NCBI GenBank assembly: GCA_030045935.1
Contig: JASIEN010000019.1
Coordinates: 1 to 5,631 of the forward strand
Source: Candidatus Sulfotelmatobacter sp.
Lineage (GTDB): Bacteria > Acidobacteriota > Terriglobia > Terriglobales > Acidobacteriaceae
Length of the DNA stretch: 5,631 nt
Direction of reading: 5' to 3'
Below, piece by piece: positions 1-5,484 of this stretch. The notes under the pieces were generated by a model. It ran no database searches. It was not told where the DNA came from and was given only the letters and a program-made list of their open reading frames with translations. Both the position numbers and the translations under genes were made by a program. Each line of letters starts with the position of its first letter. Position 1 is the stretch's first letter.

Positions 1-357
1 TCCGTGCGCGTGCGTATGAGAGTGAACATGAGCCGGTTGGGCATCTGGTTCAGGAACTGATCGGAGAAATCCTGCGATATTCGCAATCCCGAGAATCACC
101 AGCATGATGCCGACTGACAGTTCCATACTGAGACCGATGCGGGTTGGAATCACCAGATTGAACAGGATGATCCCGCAGCCCACAACGAAGATCGTAATGG
201 TATGGCCCAAGCCCCACCACGCGCCGATCAGAGCAGCGCGAGCCAGGCTCCGCTGGCGCGTCACGATGGTTGCGACGGCGATCACATGATCGGGATCGGT
301 GGCATGCCGCATGCCTAGAAAAAATCCGAGGACGAGAATGGAGAGAAGAGCAATCAT
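1..357 (-). CDS. NiCoT-like nickel/cobalt transporter, N-terminal part (runs off the left edge)
   Basis: Probable inner-membrane permease for Ni2+ or Co2+ uptake (NiCoT/UreH-like superfamily). The 119 codons visible are open to base 1. The first hydrophobic segment (residues about 2-16) runs into RHATDPDHV at residues 17-25, which holds the H-x4-D-H signature of this family (H18, D23, H24). It is followed by LGHTITI at 50-56, the second conserved His motif. Further hydrophobic stretches lie at about 54-70 and 80-98. From residue 110 a His-rich stretch (HVHSHTHAH) begins, as in the metal-binding cytoplasmic loop of many relatives; the rest is outside the window. I chose the ATG at 357 because homologues begin just before the first membrane helix, but no good Shine-Dalgarno precedes it. 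An in-frame TTG at 390 has GGAGGA nine bases upstream and could be the true start, adding 11 residues. It is divergent from rph. Metal specificity cannot be told from sequence. Confidence 0.85.
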   Translation of the reverse strand, partial: MIALLSILVLGFFLGMRHATDPDHVIAVATIVTRQRSLARAALIGAWWGLGHTITIFVVGCGIILFNLVIPTRIGLSMELSVGIMLVILGIANIAGFLRSVPEPDAQPAHVHSHTHAHG

Positions 358-425
358 CGCGGCTGGCCAGTCTGCTGGGATTCTACACAAAAGCCGCATT
401 CCTCCGTCGGGTGGTGGGCTGCGAA

Positions 426-451
426 GCATTGCGACTGTCGGGGAGCAATGC
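426..451. repeat. Perfect inverted repeat in the transporter/rph divergent region
   Basis: GCATTGC (426-432) and GCAATGC (445-451) are perfect 7-bp inverted arms with a 12-base spacer, lying between the divergent transporter and rph genes. It could be a regulator site or a small hairpin. It covers the alternative rph ATG at 448. It does not match the NikR operator form. Confidence 0.5.
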
Positions 452-460
452 ACAATCATT

Positions 461-466
461 TACAAT
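461..466 (+). promoter_or_regulatory. Candidate -10 element for rph
   Basis: TACAAT differs from the TATAAT consensus at one base. It would start transcription at about 473-475, at or just before the ATG at 475, implying a leaderless or nearly leaderless message. No good -35 hexamer is seen at the expected distance (438-443 reads TCGGGG), so this is tentative. Confidence 0.3.
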
Positions 467-474
467 TCTTCGTG

Positions 475-1212
475 ATGTTCTACCGTTCCGACAATCGCAC
501 CCCCGACCAGTTGCGCCCTGTTTCTATCGTTCCCGATTTCATTTCGACCGCCGAAGGATCAGTTCTCATCGAGGTCGGCAACACACGCGTGATCTGCACT
601 GCATCAATTGAAGAGGTAGTCCCGACATTTTTGCGCAATTCCGGTAAGGGATGGATCTCAAGTGAGTACTCCATGATCCCTCGCGCCACGCTCACCCGCA
701 CGCCACGCGAAGTAGCCAAGGGCCGTCCCAGTGGACGCACGCACGAAATTCAGCGGCTGATCGGGCGCTCGCTGCGCGCCGTAACGGATCTCACGCGTCT
801 GGGCGAGAGAACCATCTGGATCGACTGCGACGTGATCCAGGCCGACGGCGGCACACGCACCGCTTCCATTACCGGGGCGTTTGTAGCTCTCGGACTGGCA
901 TTGGAAAAATTGGTGGATGCGGGAACTTTGACCTCCGTTCCGCTCAAAGACTTCGTGGCCGCCGTTAGCGTTGGAATTGTCGATGGCGAGATCCTGCTCG
1001 ACCTTTGCTACGAAGAAGATTCCCGCGCCGAGGTCGACATGAACTTCGTAATGACTGCTGGCCATAAAATAGTGGAAGTTCAGGCCACCGCCGAGCAGCA
1101 GCCCTTCGACGACGCGCAATTTGCAAAAATGCTGGTGCTCGCGCGCCAGGGTGTGCAGGCGCTGATCGCCAAGCAGCAGAGCGTGCTGAGCGGAATTACG
1201 CTAAGGCAGTAA
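475..1212 (+). CDS. rph: Ribonuclease PH
   Basis: Phosphate-dependent 3'-to-5' exoribonuclease that trims the 3' ends of tRNA precursors in the cytoplasm, releasing nucleoside diphosphates; the family forms a hexameric ring. At 245 residues it has the usual full length. Family landmarks are present: RSDNRTPDQLRPV near the N-terminus, AEGSVLIE at 26-33, R88 in GRTHEIQRLIGRSLRA, the phosphate-binding GGTRTASITGA (125-135, with G126, T127, R128), and the metal/catalytic aspartates D182 and D188 in EEDSRAEVDMN. I chose the ATG at 475 because RNase PH proteins start right before this R-x-D-x-R stretch. The in-frame ATG at 448 would add nine residues, but its GGGGAG is only two bases away, too close for normal initiation, and it sits in an inverted repeat. 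No Shine-Dalgarno precedes 475. The rdgB-type pyrophosphatase that often follows rph is absent; the gene instead ends 8 bp from a convergent permease gene. Confidence 0.97.
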   Translation: MFYRSDNRTPDQLRPVSIVPDFISTAEGSVLIEVGNTRVICTASIEEVVPTFLRNSGKGWISSEYSMIPRATLTRTPREVAKGRPSGRTHEIQRLIGRSLRAVTDLTRLGERTIWIDCDVIQADGGTRTASITGAFVALGLALEKLVDAGTLTSVPLKDFVAAVSVGIVDGEILLDLCYEEDSRAEVDMNFVMTAGHKIVEVQATAEQQPFDDAQFAKMLVLARQGVQALIAKQQSVLSGITLRQ

Positions 1213-1220
1213 GTTCCAGT

Positions 1221-2471
1221 TTACTCGTACCGCAAACTCTCGATCGGATCCAGTTGCGCGGCACGGATCGCGGGCACCATGCCACTCACGATGCCGACGC
1301 AGCTCAGAATGATCGTGGCCACGGTCAGGCTGCTCAGATTGATGTGCAGGTGGATGTCTCCCGCTTGCAGGCCGTCGCCGAAGGCGCTCATCAGCGGCAG
1401 CGCGCCAACCACCCAGGAAATCATGTAAGCGATTGCAATTCCGCCCAGGCCGCCGGCAAAGGTGATTGCCAGGGCTTCCGCGAGAAATTGAAAAAGGATA
1501 TGTCCCTTGTGCGCGCCTAGCGCTTTCTCGATTCCGATCTCGCGGGTGCGTTGCTGCACCGAAACCAGCATGATGTTCATCAGCCCGATGCCCCCAATCC
1601 CCAACGTTAGCGCTCCAATGAACGCCAGCAAAATTTTCAGCGCCGTAGTCACCACCGAGAATTCGTCAAAATCCTGCTTGAAGTCAGCGATGAAGACAGC
1701 GCGCTTGTCATCAGGGCGAAAGTTGTGATGGGCCGCTAGCACCGATCGCACCACGCGCGCTAGTTGCTGGTGATCCTGGTTTTCGTAATCCATGAAGATG
1801 CCGGTGATGTAACGCGTATCGTAAAGATCGCCCATGGTGCTGAAGGGAATGACGACGAAGCTATTGTCGTTGTTGTCCCCGTCCTGCACCTTTCGCTGAT
1901 ATACCCCTACCACCTCAAAGCTCAAACCATTAATGCGAATGCTTTGCCCCAGCGGTGGCTCCCCCGAGAAGAGCCTGCGCCGCGCTTCATCTCCCAGTAC
2001 GCAGACGCGGGCCCGCTGCAACTGATCTTCCTCGCTCAGGCCCCGGCCGGTTCCCACTGAAAAACCGCGGATGCGCTCGTAAACCGGATAAACTCCGGTC
2101 AGAAAGAGATTGGTAAGCGTGCGCGTGTCGTGCTGGATGGTCACCCCGTTGTACTTGTCCATGATTGGGGTCACGCCCTTGACCATCGGCACTTCGTTGC
2201 GAATGTAATCCACATCTGCCAGTTGCAGTCGAATCTCGCTTCCCGCCTTGGCACCTCCGGCTTGCAGGGAAGTTCGCCCAGGGAAGGCGCCGATCACGTC
2301 GATTCCCCAAGAACTGAAGATGATTCCGATCGCTTGCTGGAAGCCTGATCCAAAAGCGAGCAAAATCACAACGGTCGCGATTCCCCATGCCATGCCCAGC
2401 ATCGTCAGTGCCGTTCTGCGCCGGTTGTGCCGCATTGCGCCAACAGCTTCTCTCAGCAGATCGCTTGTCAT
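1221..2471 (-). CDS. MacB/FtsX-type ABC transporter permease, second gene of a permease pair
   Basis: Integral inner-membrane permease with no ATPase domain, 416 residues. Architecture is that of MacB permease parts: cytoplasmic N-terminal helix, TM1 at about 21-41, a large periplasmic MacB_PCD-like core (about 45-270), then the FtsX domain with TM2 (about 278-303), TM3 (about 330-360) and TM4 (about 382-402). RTREIGIEKALGA at 308-320 is the conserved coupling segment that contacts the ATPase in this family, and the protein ends in the typical LDPIESLRYE. It is a paralogue of the gene just upstream: both share RVCxLG, a LF-x-G-x-P stretch, NG-x-x-FEV-x-G and PF-x-TM in the periplasmic core. 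The two probably form a heterodimer (inference). Start ATG at 2471 is supported by AGGAG five bases upstream, inside the end of the preceding gene, so translation is probably coupled. Substrate unknown; MacB relatives export peptides, antibiotics or lipids, or extract lipoproteins. Confidence 0.93.
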   Translation of the reverse strand: MTSDLLREAVGAMRHNRRRTALTMLGMAWGIATVVILLAFGSGFQQAIGIIFSSWGIDVIGAFPGRTSLQAGGAKAGSEIRLQLADVDYIRNEVPMVKGVTPIMDKYNGVTIQHDTRTLTNLFLTGVYPVYERIRGFSVGTGRGLSEEDQLQRARVCVLGDEARRRLFSGEPPLGQSIRINGLSFEVVGVYQRKVQDGDNNDNSFVVIPFSTMGDLYDTRYITGIFMDYENQDHQQLARVVRSVLAAHHNFRPDDKRAVFIADFKQDFDEFSVVTTALKILLAFIGALTLGIGGIGLMNIMLVSVQQRTREIGIEKALGAHKGHILFQFLAEALAITFAGGLGGIAIAYMISWVVGALPLMSAFGDGLQAGDIHLHINLSSLTVATIILSCVGIVSGMVPAIRAAQLDPIESLRYE

Positions 2472-2473
2472 GA

Positions 2474-3730
2474 TTACTCCTGTCGCAGAGCTTCAACCGG
2501 TTCCAGCATCGCAGCCTTCCGGGCCGGGTAAAGACCCGCGCTGATTCCTGCCACGGCTAACGCCAGCACTGCTGCCACCGCGGAAACGGGAACGATACGC
2601 GGCGTATCGAAGCCTTGGGGCAGATTAACTCCCGAAAGCAGGTGGACAACCAGCATCGCGGCGCCCACTCCAATCGCCCCGCTCAGCAGAGTCAAAAACG
2701 CACCTTCAAGAAAAAATTGAAGCAAGATGTTGCGGCTGGTCGCGCCCAAAGCTTTGCGCAATCCAATCTCTCGAGTTCGTTCCGAAACTGCGACCAACAT
2801 GATGTTGATAATCCCGATAGCGCCAAGCGCCAGCGTGATCAGGCCCACGCCGCCCAGAAACCAATCCATGGCGCTGAAGATTTTCCCCATCATCTTCTGG
2901 TTCTTTACTGTGTCCCACTCTTCCCAATTGTCCTTGTCGCTGGGATCAAAGCCGCCATGATTGCGGGCCACAATTTTATGCAGCTCTTCTTTCGCAGCTT
3001 CATTCTCATCAAAGGTGCGCGGCTGATAATTCATAAAAGAAATGGAATTGCCGTCTTTCGAATTGTCGCCCTTGAGCGGAAAAAGTTCGCGCATGGTGTT
3101 GAACGGCACGAAAATGCGAATGTTGGTGGAATTCTGCTCTTCATTGCCGATCATCGAAAGCGCGCCGATGACCTCGAAGTGAACTCCATTCAACAGAATG
3201 CTGTTACCCACAGCCGGCCGGCCTGGGAATAGATTGCGCGTAATCTCGCGGCCCAACAGGCACACGCGGCGTCGCTCGGCATTGTCGTCATCGTTGATCC
3301 AGCGGCCCATCTGCAGCGGAATGTTGCGCACCTGGCTGTATACGGGCAGCACCCCGGAAACTTGCCCGTTGGTACTCGTGTATTCGCTGACCACGCGAAT
3401 ATCATCACGGGCAATCACGGGAGCAAGATGAATCGCCAACGTGGATTCATCCCGCATTGCCAGATAATCCTCGTAGGTAAGGTTGAACCACTTTGCCCCA
3501 CTGAAACTGCCTTTAACGGCAGGAGTCCGTCCGCCCCAGAAAAAGATGATGTTCTTGCCGAAGGTTTCCAGTTGCTTGCGATTGCCGTTGCGGAAACCTT
3601 CACCCACGCCCGCGAGCAGCAGAAGAGAGCCCACGCCCCAGGCGATGCCAAACATAGTGAGGAAAGAACGCAGCTTGTGTGCCCACAGGCTGCGGAAGGT
3701 CTGGACGAAGATGTCCACCAGCATGCGCAT
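2474..3730 (-). CDS. MacB/FtsX-type ABC transporter permease, first gene of a permease pair
   Basis: Integral inner-membrane ABC permease, 418 residues, without a nucleotide-binding domain. TM1 lies at about 22-43 after the amphipathic, basic start (FRSLWAHKLRSF). A periplasmic MacB_PCD-like core follows (about 45-285), then the FtsX domain: TM2 about 292-314, the coupling motif RTREIGLRKALGA at 318-330, TM3 about 333-366, TM4 about 382-402, and the family-type tail LEPVEALRQE. It must work with an ATPase, which is not encoded nearby. Its stop codon is 2 nt from the start of the paralogous permease downstream, so the two are one operon and likely partners. Start choice: the ATG at 3730 gives 418 residues, but GGGAA is only three bases from it; the ATG at 3724 lies nine bases from the same element and gives 416 residues, equal to the partner. 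Either is possible. A 288-bp non-coding gap lies upstream. Confidence 0.93.
   Translation of the reverse strand: MRMLVDIFVQTFRSLWAHKLRSFLTMFGIAWGVGSLLLLAGVGEGFRNGNRKQLETFGKNIIFFWGGRTPAVKGSFSGAKWFNLTYEDYLAMRDESTLAIHLAPVIARDDIRVVSEYTSTNGQVSGVLPVYSQVRNIPLQMGRWINDDDNAERRRVCLLGREITRNLFPGRPAVGNSILLNGVHFEVIGALSMIGNEEQNSTNIRIFVPFNTMRELFPLKGDNSKDGNSISFMNYQPRTFDENEAAKEELHKIVARNHGGFDPSDKDNWEEWDTVKNQKMMGKIFSAMDWFLGGVGLITLALGAIGIINIMLVAVSERTREIGLRKALGATSRNILLQFFLEGAFLTLLSGAIGVGAAMLVVHLLSGVNLPQGFDTPRIVPVSAVAAVLALAVAGISAGLYPARKAAMLEPVEALRQE
2477..2481 (-). promoter_or_regulatory. Shine-Dalgarno of the downstream permease, within the upstream permease gene
   Basis: AGGAG on the minus strand occupies the last codons of the upstream permease, followed by its TAA stop, two bases, and the ATG at 2471. 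The five-base spacing is good and fixes that start. Stop and start being nearly fused points to coupled translation of the two permeases at matched levels. Confidence 0.8.
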
Positions 3731-3808
3731 AAGTTCCCAGCGCTCGGCGGGCCGCTCGTTAGTTATTTCGACTGACGAGAAACAAGAAGGTTAGCCGATA
3801 TCTTGGGG

Positions 3809-3833
3809 TACATCCGGCTTTGGGCGGATGGTA
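3809..3833. repeat. Small hairpin/inverted repeat upstream of the permease operon
   Basis: CATCCG (3811-3816) and CGGATG (3825-3830) are perfect 6-bp arms around an 8-base loop, extendable by two pairs (TA/TA) if one base (3831) bulges. It lies about 80 bp upstream of the permease start, so it could be an operator or a leader hairpin, depending on where transcription begins. No known regulator motif is recognised. Confidence 0.4.
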
Positions 3834-3860
3834 TTGGAACCGGAGAATAAGAGAATCTTG

Positions 3861-3977
3861 AACCGCCGAGAACGCCCATTCGGTCCTTTCGCTCCCTCGG
3901 GGCAGGCACCGAAAATCAGCGGAGAACGCGGAGAGTGCTTCGCTCCTTGGCAGGCGCTCTCTGCAAACTTTGCGGTT
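3861..3977. repeat. Structured intergenic repeat element with two hairpins
   Basis: This fills much of the 288-bp gene-free gap 3731-4018; the rest holds only the hairpin at 3809-3833 and otherwise nothing recognisable. The element is bounded by AACCGC (3861-3866) and its exact inverse GCGGTT (3972-3977). Inside are two imperfect direct copies, sharing GAGAACGC (3868 and 3922), TTCGCTCC (3888 and 3939) and GGCAGGC (3901 and 3949). Each copy folds: TTCGGTCC (3879-3886) pairs with 3905-3913 with one bulge, and 3919-3940 pairs with 3952-3973 in about 19 of 22 positions, counting G-T wobbles. The layout recalls dispersed palindromic repeats of GC-rich soil bacteria, an inference from memory. Because the second hairpin lies about 45 bases past the gabD1 stop and is followed on that strand by TGATTTT, it could also terminate gabD1 transcription. 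Confidence 0.6.
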
Positions 3978-4018
3978 TAGGATTTTTCAGCTTCTTAGCA
4001 GCAGGCTCTCTGATCTTT

Positions 4019-5383
4019 CTACGCGATCGACACGGTCTTAATATTCATGAATTCGCGAATACCATTGGCGGACAACTCGCGTCCGTGCCCCGAGTGCTTC
4101 ACTCCTCCAAATGGAACCTTCGGGTCCGAAGCCACCATTCGGTTGATAAAGACCATTCCCGATTCGAGTTCGTTAATGAAGCGCTCGCGTTCGCGGTCAT
4201 CTTTGGTCCAGGCGCTGGCGCCCAAACCGAAGCGGCTGTCGTTGGCCAGGCTGATCGCCTCGTCAATATCCTTCACGCGGAACAGCGACGCCACCGGCCC
4301 AAAGAATTCTTCGCTATATGCGGGAGAATCTTTGGGAATATTCGTCAAAACTGTAGGCGCATAATAATTCCCCTTGCCGTCTAGCGGGTGCCCGCCAGTC
4401 AACACCTTCGCCCCGGCCTGGATTGTTTTCTGCACATCCTCGTCCAGTGACTTCACCGCTTCCGGATTTGCAAGAGGGCCAAGCTCGGTTTTTTCGTCAA
4501 AGGGATCGCCGATACGCAGGTTCTTCATGCGCTCAACAAATTGTTTCTCGAACTCAGCCGCAATCGGCTCAGCCACGATGAAGCGCTTGGCGGCGATGCA
4601 CGATTGTCCATTGTTTTGTACGCGCGCCCGCACCGCCGTTTGCACAGCCACGTCGAGATCGGCGCTGGGCATCACGATAAATGGATCACTTCCGCCCAAC
4701 TCCAGCACAACCTTCTTAATACGCTTCGCCGCCGACACGCCAACGTCGATTCCGGCCTGCTCGCTTCCCGTCAGCGTCGCCGCCATGATGCGGGGATCGT
4801 TCAAAATCGCATCCACCTGCTTCGCGCCGATCAGAAGAGTCTGAAACGCGCCTTTGGGGAACCCCGCTTCCAGAAAAATATCTTCGATTGCCAGCGCGCA
4901 TTGCGGTACATTTGAGGCGTGTTTCAGCAGTCCGACATTTCCAGCCATCAGAGCCGGTGCGGCAAATCGAATCACCTGCCAGAAAGGAAAGTTCCATGGC
5001 ATCACGGCGAGAATCGGTCCCAGCGGGCGGTAGCGAATGAAACTCTTTTTGGTCCCGCCTTCGACGATCTCGTCGGCAAGGAAGCGCTCGGCATTCTCGG
5101 CGTAAAAGCGGCAGCCGCTGGCGCATTTTTCCGCCTCAGCAATGGCCGCCTTGTATGGCTTGCCCATTTCGAGCGTCATGAGCTTGCCAAATTTCTCTTT
5201 ATCGCGCTCAAGAATCTCGGCAGCTTTGTTCATGCGCTTCGAGCGTTCGCCGAATGGAGTCTTCTTTTCGGCCTGAAAAGTCTTAACCGCAAGCTGGATT
5301 TTCTCTTCGATCTCTGCTGCAGTCAGCGGTTGAAATGTTTTGATGGTTTCACCGGTGGCGGGATTAACGCTGGCAATGGCCAT
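4019..5383 (-). CDS. gabD1: NAD(P)-dependent succinate-semialdehyde dehydrogenase, GabD1/Sad type
   Basis: Cytoplasmic aldehyde dehydrogenase, 454 residues, that oxidises succinate semialdehyde to succinate, linking 4-aminobutyrate or a 2-oxoglutarate bypass to the TCA cycle. It closely follows the mycobacterial GabD1 / E. coli Sad branch: opening MAIASVNPATGE, MPWNFPFW (N131), LLKHASNVPQCAL (K154), LTGSEQAG (203-211), the general-base glutamate E228 in LELGGSDPF, the nucleophile C262 in NNGQSCIAAKRF, and PFGGVKHSGHGRELS near the end. The spacing from E228 to C262 (34) is the usual ALDH spacing, so the enzyme looks intact. Cofactor preference cannot be settled by eye. The ATG at 5383 gives the family's normal N-terminus; a weak AAAGG lies 12 bases upstream. 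No gabT aminotransferase is adjacent, so the physiological source of the aldehyde is open and other small aldehydes remain possible. Upstream palindromes suggest repression by a GntR-type regulator (inference). Confidence 0.95.
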   Translation of the reverse strand: MAIASVNPATGETIKTFQPLTAAEIEEKIQLAVKTFQAEKKTPFGERSKRMNKAAEILERDKEKFGKLMTLEMGKPYKAAIAEAEKCASGCRFYAENAERFLADEIVEGGTKKSFIRYRPLGPILAVMPWNFPFWQVIRFAAPALMAGNVGLLKHASNVPQCALAIEDIFLEAGFPKGAFQTLLIGAKQVDAILNDPRIMAATLTGSEQAGIDVGVSAAKRIKKVVLELGGSDPFIVMPSADLDVAVQTAVRARVQNNGQSCIAAKRFIVAEPIAAEFEKQFVERMKNLRIGDPFDEKTELGPLANPEAVKSLDEDVQKTIQAGAKVLTGGHPLDGKGNYYAPTVLTNIPKDSPAYSEEFFGPVASLFRVKDIDEAISLANDSRFGLGASAWTKDDRERERFINELESGMVFINRMVASDPKVPFGGVKHSGHGRELSANGIREFMNIKTVSIA

Positions 5384-5408
5384 GATGACAAAATGCCTTT
5401 CTTAAAAA

Positions 5409-5421
5409 GTGGTCATACCAC
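5409..5421. promoter_or_regulatory. Candidate GntR/FadR-type operator before gabD1
   Basis: GTGGT-CAT-ACCAC is a perfect palindrome with 5-bp arms. Its core TGGT-N3-ACCA is the operator form bound by FadR-subfamily GntR repressors such as PdhR and LldR. It lies 26-38 bases upstream of the gabD1 ATG and covers the candidate -10 (TATGAC, minus strand, 5417-5412), so binding there would block transcription. The regulator is not in the window. Confidence 0.5.
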
Positions 5422-5441
5422 GATAGCATTGGATCACCCAA
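5412..5441 (-). promoter_or_regulatory. Candidate gabD1 promoter
   Basis: On the minus strand TTGGGT (5441-5436) and TATGAC (5417-5412) are separated by 18 bases and resemble -35 and -10 hexamers. The start would be near 5405, leaving a leader of roughly 20 bases. The match is modest, but each hexamer lies within one of the two palindromes, which is what a repressed promoter would look like. Confidence 0.35.
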
Positions 5442-5443
5442 TG
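5427..5443. repeat. Second palindrome before gabD1
   Basis: CATTGG and CCAATG (5427-5432 and 5438-5443) form perfect 6-bp arms around five bases. Its centre (5435) is 20 bp from the centre of the GTGGT/ACCAC palindrome (5415), close to two helical turns, so two dimers could sit on the same face of the DNA. It covers the candidate -35. Confidence 0.45.
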
Positions 5444-5460
5444 GCTTTAATCGATGCAGG

Positions 5461-5483
5461 CGGCGCGACCGAAAGCGCAGCCG
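5461..5483 (-). terminator. GC-rich hairpin directly after the right-edge gene
   Basis: One base past the TAA of the partial gene, CGGC-T-GCG pairs with CGC-GCCG (seven pairs, one bulged T, 8-base loop). It could slow or end transcription before gabD1, but no T-run follows, so it is not a classic intrinsic terminator. Confidence 0.35.
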
Positions 5484-5484
5484 T

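Noticed and set aside
426..451. NikR operator for the nickel transporter
   Set aside because: The NikR form GTGTGAC-N14-GTCACAC does not match GCATTGC-N12-GCAATGC in sequence or spacing.
270..611. 113-codon plus-strand open frame across the transporter start and rph
   Set aside because: Overlaps both the NiCoT signature region (opposite strand) and the RNase PH N-terminus in another frame.
1078..1110. EQQPF in RNase PH where many relatives have EGxPF
   Set aside because: This position varies in the family (Bacillus-type enzymes also differ here), so it is not evidence of lost activity.
2615..3232. 205-codon plus-strand open frame opposite the first permease
   Set aside because: Lies wholly inside a well-supported permease gene on the other strand; composition is low in hydrophobic order and unrecognisable.
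3978..4018. Separate intrinsic terminator just after gabD1 (AGCAGCAGG and TTTTT region)
   Set aside because: The CAGC motifs are direct repeats, not a stem, so no convincing hairpin precedes the T/A run here.
3935..4384. 149-codon plus-strand open frame starting inside the repeat element
   Set aside because: Mostly antisense to the gabD1 3' end, where the GabD1 family motifs are intact; it begins in a hairpin and has no ribosome site I can defend.
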